From Paraburkholderia metrosideri (GTDB lineage Bacteria > Pseudomonadota > Gammaproteobacteria > Burkholderiales > Burkholderiaceae): DNA of 41,730 nt. Numbering within the stretch: position 1 is the first letter of the stretch; each line of letters opens with the position of its first letter. Below the pieces are notes generated by a model. That model was not told where the DNA came from and searched no databases. It saw only the letters and a list, made by a program, of their open reading frames with translations. The stretch is from assembly GCF_904848625.1 (NCBI RefSeq), contig NZ_CAJHCP010000026.1:1-41730 (forward strand), in the 5' to 3' direction. Position numbers and translations under genes: made by a program. This document shows, piece by piece, positions 8,335 through 17,515 of this stretch.

Positions 8335-9378
8335 TCAGTGGTTGTCAGACGCGAATGACGGGGCACTTGTGGTGCCACCGCCATGGCCCTTGGCGAATCT
8401 GTCCAGGCGGTTCGCATGGCGCGCGTTGACCGCGCCTTCCGGTATGTCTCCGCGCAAGATCGCGCTGACCTGCGACACCGTCTGTAGCGCCTGGTGCTCG
8501 ATCGCCTCCGGTGTAAGGCCGCCGATATGCGGCGTCGCAATCACGCGGGGGTGCCGCGCGAGCAGCAGCGAAGGCATCTGGTCCGGCTCGCTGCCAACGT
8601 CGAGCGCGCAACCGGCCAGATGACCGGAGTCCAGCGCTTGCAGCAGCGCGGCTTCGTCGACCAGTTCGCCGCGCGATGCATTGATGAAGTACGCGCCCGC
8701 TTTCATCGACGCGAACGCCTGGGCGTTCATCAGATGCGCGGTTTCGGCCGTAGCGGGCGCGAGGCAAACCACGAAGTCCGACATGCCCAGCAGCGCCGGC
8801 AGCGTGACCTGCTCCAGCGCGGGCTGGTCCACCTCGGTGTACGGATCGCTGACCACGACGCGCATGCCCAATGCGCTCGCGACGTCGCACAGATAGCGCG
8901 AGATCTGTCCATAGCCGATCACGCCCAGCGTCGCGCCGCGCAACTGGCGTCCCATGACCGGCTCCGCGCGCGCACCACGGCGATAGGTTGCCGCATAGGT
9001 GTCGATGCCGCGCGCCATCACGAGCATCACGCCAATTACCCATTCCGATACCGACGGCACGAATCCCGCGCTCGCCTGCGTGACTAGCACGCCGTGTTCG
9101 CTGGCGGCCTCGACGTCGATGGTGCGGATATCGACCGCGCAGCGCACGAGCGCAGCCAACTCCGGCAACGCGGCGAACAGCTCGCGCGGTGCCGGCGTTT
9201 GCCGATAGGCGATGATGGCGTCGCAACCGTGCGCCGCGGCGGCCAGTTCGCCGGTGGTGAGTTCCCGCTGCTCGGCGTTCAGCTTCACATCGGCAAACGC
9301 GCGCAACGCAGCGAGTGCCTTGTCGCCGAAGTAACGCTCCAGCATGTTGCTCGGATGACTAACAAAAACCGTATTCAT
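8335..9378 (-). CDS. NAD-dependent D-2-hydroxyacid dehydrogenase
   Basis: A 347-residue enzyme from ATG 9378; a longer open frame to 9504 is only read-through of the lacI region. It carries the Rossmann motif GATLGVIGYGQISRYL, the INASRGELVDEAALLQALD block with its conserved Arg, and TPHIGGLTPEA with the catalytic His, as in the phosphoglycerate/hydroxyacid dehydrogenase family. It should interconvert a 2-keto acid and a D-2-hydroxy acid with NAD(P). The start overlaps the lacI stop by four bases (ATGA, 9375-9378), indicating translational coupling. Probably catabolic; substrate unknown. Confidence 0.9.
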   Translation of the reverse strand: MNTVFVSHPSNMLERYFGDKALAALRAFADVKLNAEQRELTTGELAAAAHGCDAIIAYRQTPAPRELFAALPELAALVRCAVDIRTIDVEAASEHGVLVTQASAGFVPSVSEWVIGVMLVMARGIDTYAATYRRGARAEPVMGRQLRGATLGVIGYGQISRYLCDVASALGMRVVVSDPYTEVDQPALEQVTLPALLGMSDFVVCLAPATAETAHLMNAQAFASMKAGAYFINASRGELVDEAALLQALDSGHLAGCALDVGSEPDQMPSLLLARHPRVIATPHIGGLTPEAIEHQALQTVSQVSAILRGDIPEGAVNARHANRLDRFAKGHGGGTTSAPSFASDNH

Positions 9379-10460
9379 TTCCTGGTATTCCGCTTTCTTG
9401 CGTGGGTAGACGGAGTCTGTGCGGGAGGTGCCGCGACGGATTCGCGTTCGATGAGCAACGTCGTGTTGAAAACCTGATTGTCTGCGTGCGCGTCGGGCGG
9501 ACACTCGCGCGTCATGGCTCGCTCGACCATCGCGCGCGCCATTTCGGTGACGGGCAGCCGCACTGTCGTCAACCTCGGGTTCGAAAGCGCGGACAGAAAG
9601 AGGCCGTCGATGCCGACCACGGAGATGTCCGACGGCACGCTCAGACCGGTCTCGCGCAAGCCGGACATCAGACCCAGCGCCATCAGGTCGTTGACCGCGA
9701 CGATGCCGGTGGGGCGGCAGGCATCTTCGACGATTTGCCGCGCCAGCTCGTGGCCCACTTCGCCGATCACCGAGTCGCCGTATTCGTTCGACGGACCCCC
9801 TTCGATCACCCGCGCTTGGTCGCGCAAACCGGCCTCGCTGGCCGCCGCGTAGAAGCCGTCGATTTTGTCGCTGCGGCTCTCGGTCATCCCGGCGACCGTC
9901 ACGAACGCGAGATGCGTATGGCCATGCGCGATCAGGTGACGTGTGGCGATCCGCGCGGCTTCGAAGTTATCCGGCGCGATGTGGTTGACCGCCGATTGCT
10001 CGCCCGGTGTCGCGCGCCGGTCGTAGCTGACGACCACCATGCCGCGCTGCACCGCTTGCGTCAGGTGGCTCTCGTCGGCCAGCGAAGAAATCACGATCAC
10101 GCGCCGCACGCCATGAGCGAGCAGGTCCTCGAAAAACGAGGCTTCTTTTGCCTTGTCCCGATAGGTGTTGCCGATCAGCACCCGGTGTCCGTACTTTTCC
10201 TGCGCGAAGGTTTCGACCTCACGCGCAATGTAGCCGTACATCGGGTTCGCGATGGACGGCACCAGCAGGCCGATGAGCGGCGTCTGACCGGTTTTCAGCT
10301 GACGCGCGAGCGTGCTCGGCCGGTATTTCAGCGCGACGATCGCTTCCTCCACGCGCGCGAGCGTCTCCTGACGCATCTTTTCCGTGCGGCCGTTCAGTAC
10401 ATTCGACACGGTGCTCACCGAAACGGCGGCATGTCGAGCGACGTCTTGTATCGTGCTCAC
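9375..10460 (-). CDS. LacI-family transcriptional regulator of the TRAP/catabolic operon
   Basis: A 361-residue regulator. The N-terminal helix-turn-helix is typical (STIQDVARHAAVSVSTVSNV, then LNGR and the hinge helix region PSTLARQL). It is followed by a periplasmic-binding-protein-like sensor domain (IGLLVPSIANPMYGYIAREV; VNDLMALGLMSG; VVGIDG). It sits inside the operon it presumably controls, between the TRAP permease and the dehydrogenase, so it is probably autoregulated. The candidate operator is the inverted repeat at 13456-13484 ahead of the first gene. The effector is likely a substrate or intermediate of the pathway. Confidence 0.92.
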   Translation of the reverse strand: MSTIQDVARHAAVSVSTVSNVLNGRTEKMRQETLARVEEAIVALKYRPSTLARQLKTGQTPLIGLLVPSIANPMYGYIAREVETFAQEKYGHRVLIGNTYRDKAKEASFFEDLLAHGVRRVIVISSLADESHLTQAVQRGMVVVSYDRRATPGEQSAVNHIAPDNFEAARIATRHLIAHGHTHLAFVTVAGMTESRSDKIDGFYAAASEAGLRDQARVIEGGPSNEYGDSVIGEVGHELARQIVEDACRPTGIVAVNDLMALGLMSGLRETGLSVPSDISVVGIDGLFLSALSNPRLTTVRLPVTEMARAMVERAMTRECPPDAHADNQVFNTTLLIERESVAAPPAQTPSTHARKRNTRK

Positions 10461-10481
10461 AAATATCCTCAGTAAATTGAC

Positions 10482-12386
10482 TTACATCCCGAAGCGGGAT
10501 GGTAGCCAGAGAGAAAAGCCGGGCACAAGTACCAGCAGGACGAGGACGACGAAGAGTACCGCGAGGTATTTGAGCATGGGCCGCGCGACGTTTTCGACCT
10601 TGGTGCCCGTGATCGCGCACGTGGCGAACAGGCCCAGGCCGACCGGCGGCGCGAACAGGCCGAGGCCCATCGCCACCACGGCGACTGTTCCGAAGTGTAG
10701 CGGGTTGATCCCGAGTTGCTGGGCGATCGGCGTCAGCAGCGGCCCGAAGATGATCAGCGCGGGCGCGCCTTCCAGGATCGCGCCGAACACGATCATGATG
10801 AGCACGGACAGCAGCATGAAACCGGCCGCGCCATAGTGCGTGCCGAACGAAACCATCACGCCGGATACGAGCGCGGGAATCTGCTCGATGGTGAGCGCGA
10901 ACGACACGCTCGACGCCGCCGCGACGATGAACAGAATGCTGCCGGCCATCGACGCCGAGCGAACGAAGAGCCGCGCCACCACTTTGGGCGTCAGCTCACG
11001 GAACGCCAGCCATCCCGCGACCAGCGCATAGACCACCGCGAAGGCCGACACCTCGGTCGACGTTGCAACGCCGGACGTGACGCCTTTGCCGATCATCACG
11101 ATCATGACGAGCGCGACGAATGCGCCGCACAGCAGCGGCACCAGTGGCCGGCGCACGCTGAAGGCCTTGTCCGGATCGATGCGCCGGCCGAAGATCACCG
11201 CCACGATGCCGAGCGACACGGCGAGCACCGCCGCCGGCACGATCCCCGCGAGAAACAGGCCGGCAATCGAAATGTTGGCGACGAATCCCATGATGATCAT
11301 GTTCACGCAGGGCGGAATGGTTTCCGCCATCACCGCGCTGCTGGCGAGGAGCGCCGCGATCTCGTCGGGATCTTCGCCGCTCTGGCGCACCGCCGGCATC
11401 ACGACGCCGCCGACCGCCGCGATATCGGCCAGCTTCGAGCCGGACACGCCGGAAAAGAACGCGGTCGCCGTGATGGCGATCAGGCCGAGGCCGCCGCGCA
11501 CGCGTCCGAAAACGCGCAGCAGCAGTTCGATCAGGCGCGACGACATGCCGTTCGATTCCATCAACAGGCCGGCCAGCACGAAGAACGGCACCGCGAGCAG
11601 AACGAAGTGATTGGCGCCGGACATGACCTGCTGCGAGTACACGAGCATCGGCAGGCTCGGTTCCGCGAGAAAGAACAGCAGCGCGGAAAGGGCGAGCACG
11701 AAACAGATCGGGATGCCGAGGAACAGGCCGCCGAAAAATCCCGCGGCGAGCAGCAGGCCGGGTTCGATCGGATGAGCCGGGACGAACGTATTCCATCCGA
11801 ACAGCGCGGCCGCGATGACCACGCAGCCGGCGAGGCTTGCCAGGACGATGCGGGTCGCGCCGTTCACGGCATTCGCCACCGCGAACAGCGTCATGAACAG
11901 GCTGCCGATCACCAGCGGATAGACGTTGATCCAGCCGGGCAAACCACTTGCCGTCGTCTGCCCGTACGAATCGGCGAGCAGCAGGCAGGACGAGTAGAAC
12001 AGGCTGACCGACACGCCCGCGATGATCCAGTGGCCCGCGTGAATCAACGCAGGTTGCCAGCGTCTCGGCAACAGACCGCGAAACAGTTCGATGCCGACGT
12101 GCTGGCTGCGCGCGAGCACCGTCGCGGCGCCGAAGAAGACCAGCACGATCATGAGCGCGGAGGCGATTTCCTCGGCCCAATCGACCGGGTCGTGAAGGAA
12201 GTAGCGGTAGATCACCGACACGAACACCACGGCCACGTCGGCGGCCAGCACCGCCGCCGACAGATATTCGGTCCATCGCACGAGGCGCTCGAGCCCCGAT
12301 CCCCAACGAGTGCCGCGATCGAAAGCCAACGCGGTGGCCGCATTGGCGTGCCCGTCTGGCGTCTGGGTGGTGGGCAGCGCGTTCAT
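10482..12386 (-). CDS. TRAP transporter permease, fused DctQ-DctM subunits
   Basis: A 634-residue inner-membrane protein. Residues of about 30-185 form the small four-helix DctQ part (WAEEIASALMIVLVFFGAAT, AGHWIIAGVSVSLFYSS). The remainder is the large DctM part with the characteristic GLFLGIPICFVLALSAL, GVSGSKLADIAAVGGVVMPA and FAPPVGLGLFATCAITG segments. Fusions of this kind (as in SiaQM) are an established variant of TRAP carriers. It uses an ion gradient with the DctP binding protein encoded immediately upstream (three-base gap). Substrates of the class are mostly carboxylates and sugar acids. Confidence 0.93.
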   Translation of the reverse strand: MNALPTTQTPDGHANAATALAFDRGTRWGSGLERLVRWTEYLSAAVLAADVAVVFVSVIYRYFLHDPVDWAEEIASALMIVLVFFGAATVLARSQHVGIELFRGLLPRRWQPALIHAGHWIIAGVSVSLFYSSCLLLADSYGQTTASGLPGWINVYPLVIGSLFMTLFAVANAVNGATRIVLASLAGCVVIAAALFGWNTFVPAHPIEPGLLLAAGFFGGLFLGIPICFVLALSALLFFLAEPSLPMLVYSQQVMSGANHFVLLAVPFFVLAGLLMESNGMSSRLIELLLRVFGRVRGGLGLIAITATAFFSGVSGSKLADIAAVGGVVMPAVRQSGEDPDEIAALLASSAVMAETIPPCVNMIIMGFVANISIAGLFLAGIVPAAVLAVSLGIVAVIFGRRIDPDKAFSVRRPLVPLLCGAFVALVMIVMIGKGVTSGVATSTEVSAFAVVYALVAGWLAFRELTPKVVARLFVRSASMAGSILFIVAAASSVSFALTIEQIPALVSGVMVSFGTHYGAAGFMLLSVLIMIVFGAILEGAPALIIFGPLLTPIAQQLGINPLHFGTVAVVAMGLGLFAPPVGLGLFATCAITGTKVENVARPMLKYLAVLFVVLVLLVLVPGFSLWLPSRFGM

Positions 12387-12389
12387 CGA

Positions 12390-13421
12390 TTAGCCCCTTG
12401 CCGCGGCGATTTCTGAAAACAGCGGCGCGGTCGCCGGATATTGTTTGGCGAAGTTCTGATAGATCGTGCTCTGCAGTTGATGGCGCACCGCGTCGCGCTC
12501 GGCTGACGCCATTGGATAGAACGTCATGCCGCGTGCCTTGAGCGCCTGTTCCGCCTGAATGACTTTGTCGTCGGCGATGGGGCGCTGCTTCAGGCTCGCG
12601 TCCTGAATGGCCTTCATGAAGCCGGGGCGCAGCTCGGCCGGAATCTTGTCCATCGAGCGCTTGCCGATCACGACCACGAGCGGGCTGAAGTTATGCTGGG
12701 TTTTCCAGCACGACTTCACGACCTCGTAGAACTTGCCCGACAGCACCGTGGCGGAGTCGTGCTCCAGCCCGTCGACCACGCCGGTTTGCGCGGCCATGTA
12801 CAGCTCGCCGAATGGGATTGGCGTGGGGACCGCGCCCATTGCCTTAAACGTTTCGATGAACGCGGGCGTCGGCAATACCCGCAGCTTGGTGCCCTTGAAT
12901 TGCGCGAGCGACTGAACGGGCTTCTTGGTGAACACGTTGCGCGCGCCGAACTGCGAGGTCCACGTGAGGATCTGGCAGCCCGAGCGGTCCTGCAGGGATT
13001 TGCTCAACGCGGCGCCCACGTGGCCGTCCAGCACTTTTTCCGCATGCGCGAAGCTGTCGAACAGATAGCCCATGTCCAGCATGCCGATTTCCGGCGCGAG
13101 CGTGGCCCAGATCGATGCGCCCGTCACCATCATGTCGATCGAGCCGATCTTCACTTGCTGCGCGACGTCGCTTTCATTGCCGAGCTGGTTGTTCGGGAAG
13201 AAGTCGACGCGGATGGCGTCGCCGACGTTCGCCTTCAGACTCGCGGCGAAGTTCTGATACCAGACATAGTGCGACGCGTTCTGGTCCGCGACCATCGACG
13301 ATGAAAAGCGCAGCGCGACCGGTGCGGCGGCGCGCGAAAGGGTGGGCAAGGAACCGGTCGCTGCGGCGACCGAGGCGGCGGATGTGATTTGTAGGAATTT
13401 TCGCCGGGAAATCGAAGCCAT
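12390..13421 (-). CDS. TRAP transporter periplasmic substrate-binding protein (DctP family)
   Basis: A 343-residue binding protein and first gene of the operon. The N-terminus carries an SRRKFLQ twin-arginine motif followed by an Ala-rich hydrophobic stretch and a cleavage-like region SRAAA, so Tat export is plausible. The mature protein has DctP hallmarks: FFPNNQLGNESDVAQQVKIG, GTKLRVLPTPAFIETFKAMG and PIPFGELYMAAQTGVVDGLE. The conserved Arg in LRVLPTP normally salt-bridges a ligand carboxylate. A good ribosome site (AGGAG, about 7 bases upstream) supports the start at 13421. Confidence 0.93.
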   Translation of the reverse strand: MASISRRKFLQITSAASVAAATGSLPTLSRAAAPVALRFSSSMVADQNASHYVWYQNFAASLKANVGDAIRVDFFPNNQLGNESDVAQQVKIGSIDMMVTGASIWATLAPEIGMLDMGYLFDSFAHAEKVLDGHVGAALSKSLQDRSGCQILTWTSQFGARNVFTKKPVQSLAQFKGTKLRVLPTPAFIETFKAMGAVPTPIPFGELYMAAQTGVVDGLEHDSATVLSGKFYEVVKSCWKTQHNFSPLVVVIGKRSMDKIPAELRPGFMKAIQDASLKQRPIADDKVIQAEQALKARGMTFYPMASAERDAVRHQLQSTIYQNFAKQYPATAPLFSEIAAARG

Positions 13422-13455
13422 GGTGTCTCCTGAAGTCCGTATCTTCCGGACAGTG

Positions 13456-13484
13456 GGTGTATCGATATACTAAATCGATACACC
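13456..13484. promoter_or_regulatory. Candidate operator: 11-bp perfect inverted repeat upstream of the TRAP operon
   Basis: GGTGTATCGAT, 7 bases (atactaa), then ATCGATACACC, located 35 bases upstream of the dctP start. Each half contains an ATCGAT core with central CG, as LacI-family operators usually have. The dyad could be two adjacent half-helical sites or one long site. It is the only strong dyad in the promoter region of the operon, which encodes its own LacI regulator, so binding by that regulator is the simplest inference. Confidence 0.65.
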
Positions 13485-13603
13485 TCTCAAGGAAGCCAGG
13501 GATTTTACGTAGCTTCTACGCGATGGGGAGGACCGGACTGAGGAAGAGGATGGAGAATTGAGGCTCGGGAATAAGCAGGCCTGCAGTGCCGTCTGCTCAT
13601 AGC

Positions 13604-13650
13604 GACGCGGCTTCCGCGTCCTGATTCCCACCAGATCTGGCGGGAATCAG
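13604..13650 (-). terminator. Two adjacent hairpins downstream of ribE, probable terminator
   Basis: GACGCGG-ctt-CCGCGTC (13604-13620) is followed by a long dyad CTGATTCCC-N12-GGGAATCAG (13621-13650) whose middle CCAGATCTGG is itself a palindrome. They lie 17-63 bases beyond the ribE stop. No clear T-run follows, so a rho-aided or bidirectional barrier between ribE and the TRAP operon promoter is possible. Confidence 0.5.
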
Positions 13651-13666
13651 AAATCGCGGTTCCGGC

Positions 13667-14302
13667 TTACTTTGACGGCTGAGAGGCGTCCTGAGAGGTG
13701 GAGAGCATCCGCTCCACGTAGCGCGCAATCAGATCGATCTCCAGATTCACCTTCGCACCTTCACGCAGATGCTTGAGCGCCGTCACTTCAACCGTGTGCG
13801 GAATCAGGTTGATCGAGAACTCGCAACCGTCGTCGCGATCCTTGACCGAATTGACAGTCAGGCTCACGCCGTTAACCGTAATCGAGCCTTTGTACGCGAG
13901 ATAGCGGCCAATCTCACGCGGCGCGAGCACGCGCAATTCGTGCGACTCGCCAACCGGTGCGAAGTGCGTGACCGTACCCAGTCCGTCGACGTGACCGGAC
14001 ACGATATGGCCGCCAAGCCGGTCATGCGCACGCAGTGCTTTCTCCAGATTGACCTCGCCGGGTTCGCCGAGTCCCGCGGTGCAATTGAGACTTTCCCGCG
14101 ACACGTCGACTTCGAACGAATGCGCGGTCTTCGCGACCACCGTCATGCAGGCGCCCTGGATCGTGATGCTGTCACCAAGCTGCACGTCGCCGAGATCGAG
14201 GCCGCCGGCTTCGACGTTCAGGCGCACGCCCGCGTCGCCGTCCGTACCCAGAGGCTTGACTGATTCGATGCGGCCCACTGCCGCGACGATTCCTGTAAAC
14301 AT
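13667..14302 (-). CDS. ribE: Riboflavin synthase, alpha subunit
   Basis: A 211-residue enzyme that dismutates two 6,7-dimethyl-8-ribityllumazine molecules to riboflavin. It begins MFTGIVAAVGRIESV, typical of the family, and contains two homologous lumazine-binding barrels: the first with IQGACMTVV and FEVDVSRESL, the second with GGHIVSGHVDGLG and VNGVSLTVNSV. The length is normal. The gene lies 15 bases after ribD in the same orientation, so the two form an operon. No FMN riboswitch is visible here. The gene is called ribC in some species. Confidence 0.96.
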   Translation of the reverse strand: MFTGIVAAVGRIESVKPLGTDGDAGVRLNVEAGGLDLGDVQLGDSITIQGACMTVVAKTAHSFEVDVSRESLNCTAGLGEPGEVNLEKALRAHDRLGGHIVSGHVDGLGTVTHFAPVGESHELRVLAPREIGRYLAYKGSITVNGVSLTVNSVKDRDDGCEFSINLIPHTVEVTALKHLREGAKVNLEIDLIARYVERMLSTSQDASQPSK

Positions 14303-14317
14303 CGTGCTAGTCCTTGA

Positions 14318-15490
14318 TCAATTCAAAACGGGTGAGGACGCGGGATCGTCGCCGGGTTCCCCGGGTGGGGTTGGCGGCGCCGCCAGAGGCACGAAACGCG
14401 CGAGAATCCGCAGGTCGTCGCCGATCCGGTCCACTGCGTGAAAATTCAGTTTGACGCGGCCTTCGAGCGTGTCGGGCGCGTGAACGCTGAACATGCTCAT
14501 CGAGTCCATTCCGAGCAGGCTCGGCGCGAGGTACACGAGCAGTTCGTCAACGCAGCCTTCGCGCAACATTGAGCCGTTCAGTTTATAGCCTGCCTCGACG
14601 TGCAATTCGTTCACATTGCGCTCGCCGAGTGCCTTCAGCATGCCGGGCAGATCGACCTTGCCGGCTGCGTTCGCCATCTGCACGATCTCGGCGCCACGAT
14701 CGCGCAGTGCGCTGGCGCGCTCGGCGTGACGTTCATCGAGATTGCCGCAGAAAATCAGTGTGGGTGCGCCGGCCAGAATCTGTGCGTCCGGCGGCACGTC
14801 GAGTTGACTGTCGATCAACACGCGTTGGGGTTGACGCGGCGTGTCGACCGCGCGCACCGTCATGCGCGGATTGTCTTCGCGCACGGTGCCGATGCCGGTC
14901 AGAATCGCCGACGCGCGAGCGCGCCACGCATGACCATCGGCGCGTGCCGCTTCGCCGGTAATCCACTGGCTGACGCCCGAAGGCAGGCCGGTGCGGCCAT
15001 CGAGCGAGGCGGCCACTTTCATGCGAACCCACGGACGGCCACGCGTCATACGCGACACGAAACCAATATTCAGTTCGTGCGCTTCCTGCGCGAGCAGGCC
15101 GCAACGCACCTCGATACCCGCGTCGCGCAACATCTTCAGACCGCGCCCGGACACCTGCGGATTCGGGTCTTCCATTGCCGCGACCACCCGCGCGACCTGC
15201 GCGTCGATCAACGCGTTCGCGCATGGCGGCGTGCGGCCGAAGTGGCTGCACGGTTCGAGCGTCACATAAGCCGTGGCGCCGCGCAGATCATGGCCGCGCG
15301 AGCGCGCGTCCTTCAACGCACGAATCTCTGCGTGGTCCTGACCAGCGGGTTGCGTGAAACCCTCGCCGATCACCTCGCCATTCTTGACGAGCACGCAACC
15401 TACGCGCGGATTCGGGTCGGTGGTGTACATGCCGCGCTTGGCCAACGCGAGCGCGCGTTCCATGTGGACGAAATCGGTTTGCGAAAACAT
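14318..15490 (-). CDS. ribD: Bifunctional riboflavin deaminase/reductase RibD
   Basis: A 390-residue enzyme for the second and third steps of riboflavin synthesis. I place the start at ATG 15490 (MFSQTDFVHMERAL); the frame is open upstream but that part is Arg/Ser-rich antisense-like sequence. The N-terminal deaminase domain has the zinc and catalytic residues H53, E55, C81 and C90 (HAEI, and PCSHFGRTPPC). The C-terminal reductase domain starts around residue 150 (RPWVRMKVAASLDGRTGL) and ends with ARFVPLAAP. It lies 76 bases downstream of hemL and 15 bases upstream of ribE. Confidence 0.95.
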   Translation of the reverse strand: MFSQTDFVHMERALALAKRGMYTTDPNPRVGCVLVKNGEVIGEGFTQPAGQDHAEIRALKDARSRGHDLRGATAYVTLEPCSHFGRTPPCANALIDAQVARVVAAMEDPNPQVSGRGLKMLRDAGIEVRCGLLAQEAHELNIGFVSRMTRGRPWVRMKVAASLDGRTGLPSGVSQWITGEAARADGHAWRARASAILTGIGTVREDNPRMTVRAVDTPRQPQRVLIDSQLDVPPDAQILAGAPTLIFCGNLDERHAERASALRDRGAEIVQMANAAGKVDLPGMLKALGERNVNELHVEAGYKLNGSMLREGCVDELLVYLAPSLLGMDSMSMFSVHAPDTLEGRVKLNFHAVDRIGDDLRILARFVPLAAPPTPPGEPGDDPASSPVLN

Positions 15491-15566
15491 CGGTGTCCGG
15501 TCGGGTGCGGTGGCTGGGCTTTGGGTGGCTTCGTATGCTGCAATAGGTGGCGGGTGCCGCTTTCCT

Positions 15567-16850
15567 TCAAGCCGCGAGCGACGCGAATGCGCTGCGCGCC
15601 GCGTCGATGGTGGCGTCGACGATCGCGTCGTCGTGCGCGCTCGATACGAAGCCCGCCTCATACGCCGACGGCGCGAAGTACACGCCCGCGTCGAGCATCT
15701 TGTGGAAGAACGCGTTGAAGCGCGGCACGTCGCTCTTCGTGACATCGGCGAAACTGGCCGGGACCGACTCGGTGAAGTAGATGCCGAACATGCCGCCGAG
15801 CGAATCCGCCGAGAACGGCACGTTCGCTTCGCGCGCCACCTTCGACAGACCTTGCGCGAGACGCGCGGTGCGCGCGGCGAGCGTGTCGTAGAAGCCCGGC
15901 GCCTGGATCAATTGCAGCGTTTTCAGGCCTGCGGCCACCGCGATCGGATTGCCCGACAGCGTGCCCGCCTGATAGACGCCGCCGAGCGGCGCGAGGTGGG
16001 CCATGATGTCGCGGCGTCCGCCAAATGCCGCGGCCGGCATGCCGCCGCCGATCACTTTGCCCAGGCACGTCAGGTCTGGCGTGATGCCGTAGACCTCTTG
16101 CGCGCCACCGAGCGCGACGCGGAAACCGCACATCACTTCGTCGAAAATCAGCACTGAGCCGTACTCGGTGCACAGGCGGCGCAATGCTTGCAGAAACTCG
16201 GGCGTTGCGCGCACGAGATTCATGTTGCCCGCCACCGGCTCGACGATCACCGACGCGATCTCGTTGCCGAACGCCTTGAACGCTTCTTCGAGTTCAGCGA
16301 CGTTGTTGTATTCGAGGACCGTGGTGTGCTTCGCGATGTCGACCGGCACGCCCGCCGAGGTCGGATTGCCGAAGGTGAGCAGGCCCGAGCCGGCCTTGAC
16401 CAGCAGGCTGTCGGCATGACCGTGATAGCAGCCTTCGAATTTGACGATGCGGCTGCGGTTCGTGAAGCCGCGCGCGAGACGCAGCGCGCTCATGGTCGCT
16501 TCGGTGCCGCTCGACACCATGCGGACCTGTTCGATCGACGGCACCAGCTTGCAGATTTCCTCGGCGATTTCCACTTCCGATTCGGTCGGCGCGCCGAACG
16601 AGAAACCATTGCCCAGCACGCGTTGCACCGCTTCGAGCACTTCCGGATGGACGTGGCCGAGGATCATCGGGCCCCACGAGCCGATGTAGTCGATATAGCG
16701 CTGACCGTCCGCGTCCCAGAAGTACGGGCCTTGCGCGCGTTCGACGAAACGCGGGGTGCCGCCCACCGAGCGGAAGGCGCGGACCGGCGAGTTCACGCCA
16801 CCAGGAATGGTGCGTTGCGCGCGTTCGAAGAGGATTTCGTTGTTGGACAT
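15567..16850 (-). CDS. hemL: Glutamate-1-semialdehyde 2,1-aminomutase
   Basis: A 427-residue PLP enzyme making 5-aminolevulinate in the C5 tetrapyrrole pathway. The start MSNNEILFERAQRTIPGGVN at 16850 matches the family; the upstream in-frame ATG at 16949 would add unrelated residues. The PLP-binding lysine falls at residue 265 (CLGKVIGGGMP), the usual number for this enzyme, and FDEVMCGFRV supplies the cofactor-contacting Asp. Its neighbours are ribD downstream and an EVE-like gene upstream, all on the minus strand. Confidence 0.96.
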   Translation of the reverse strand: MSNNEILFERAQRTIPGGVNSPVRAFRSVGGTPRFVERAQGPYFWDADGQRYIDYIGSWGPMILGHVHPEVLEAVQRVLGNGFSFGAPTESEVEIAEEICKLVPSIEQVRMVSSGTEATMSALRLARGFTNRSRIVKFEGCYHGHADSLLVKAGSGLLTFGNPTSAGVPVDIAKHTTVLEYNNVAELEEAFKAFGNEIASVIVEPVAGNMNLVRATPEFLQALRRLCTEYGSVLIFDEVMCGFRVALGGAQEVYGITPDLTCLGKVIGGGMPAAAFGGRRDIMAHLAPLGGVYQAGTLSGNPIAVAAGLKTLQLIQAPGFYDTLAARTARLAQGLSKVAREANVPFSADSLGGMFGIYFTESVPASFADVTKSDVPRFNAFFHKMLDAGVYFAPSAYEAGFVSSAHDDAIVDATIDAARSAFASLAA

Positions 16851-16945
16851 GGCGATGGCTGGAATAGGGTTGCGCAGCGGCGCGGGTTGCCGGGTCGGCG
16901 ATTGGCGGCGCTGGGATAGGTGGAGAAATTGTACCGGAGTCAGCG

Positions 16946-17515
16946 TCAACGGGTTTTGCGGCTGGGCCTGGCGGGGTCGGCCGCGGCGGCCTGGCTCGTG
17001 GCTTTGCTGTGGGCCTTGTGCGCGGTGACTTTGCTGGAGCGTGTCGGGCCTGCGGGCGGGTCCAGTTGCGGCGGCTTACGCGCGCCAGTGAGTTCGCGCC
17101 AGCGCTTTTCCAGCGCGCCTTCCGCGATGGGTTTGATCACGGTGCCGGAACTTTGCGCGTCCCATGTTTGCACCGAGAAAGGATGCACGCGCAATGCTTC
17201 ACGCGAGATCACGGGTTGCTGATGCGCGTCGACCAGCCAGTCGTAGACGAAATCGATGCACAGGCGATAGCCGCGTTTGGTCGCCGCGTCGGCGACCTCG
17301 TACGGCGCGCGCGTCACGTAGCCGGAGCCGAAGATGCCTTTCGGTTCCTGCGCTACGCGATGCAGGAACACGCGGTCGCCGGGCAGGATGCTGCGCGCGA
17401 ATCCGCAGCCCCAGACGTCGGTGACGGCGACGCCGGAGGCCACGCGTTTCGCGACGTCGGGCAACTCGGGCCAAGGCCACTTCTTGGGGCTCCAGATCAG
17501 CAGGAAGGCGGTCAT
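16946..17515 (-). CDS. EVE/PUA-like domain protein
   Basis: A 189-residue protein. Residues 1 to about 150 match the EVE/PUA-like pattern: FLLIWSPKKWPWPELPD at the start, GCGFARSILPGDRVFLHRV, EPKGIFGSGYVT, and near the end WDAQSSGTVIKPIAEGALEKRW. In this superfamily the pocket reads modified bases in RNA or DNA; many members are fused to HNH nucleases, but no nuclease is present here. The last 40 residues are Lys/Ala/Ser-rich and probably disordered, perhaps nucleic-acid binding. The stop is 95 bases ahead of hemL. The biological role is unknown. Confidence 0.7.
   Translation of the reverse strand: MTAFLLIWSPKKWPWPELPDVAKRVASGVAVTDVWGCGFARSILPGDRVFLHRVAQEPKGIFGSGYVTRAPYEVADAATKRGYRLCIDFVYDWLVDAHQQPVISREALRVHPFSVQTWDAQSSGTVIKPIAEGALEKRWRELTGARKPPQLDPPAGPTRSSKVTAHKAHSKATSQAAAADPARPSRKTR

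Noticed and set aside
10716..12416. 566-codon open frame on the plus strand
   Set aside because: It is antisense to the TRAP permease gene and rich in His, Arg, Glu and Asp, the usual product of reading a GC-rich membrane-protein gene backwards.
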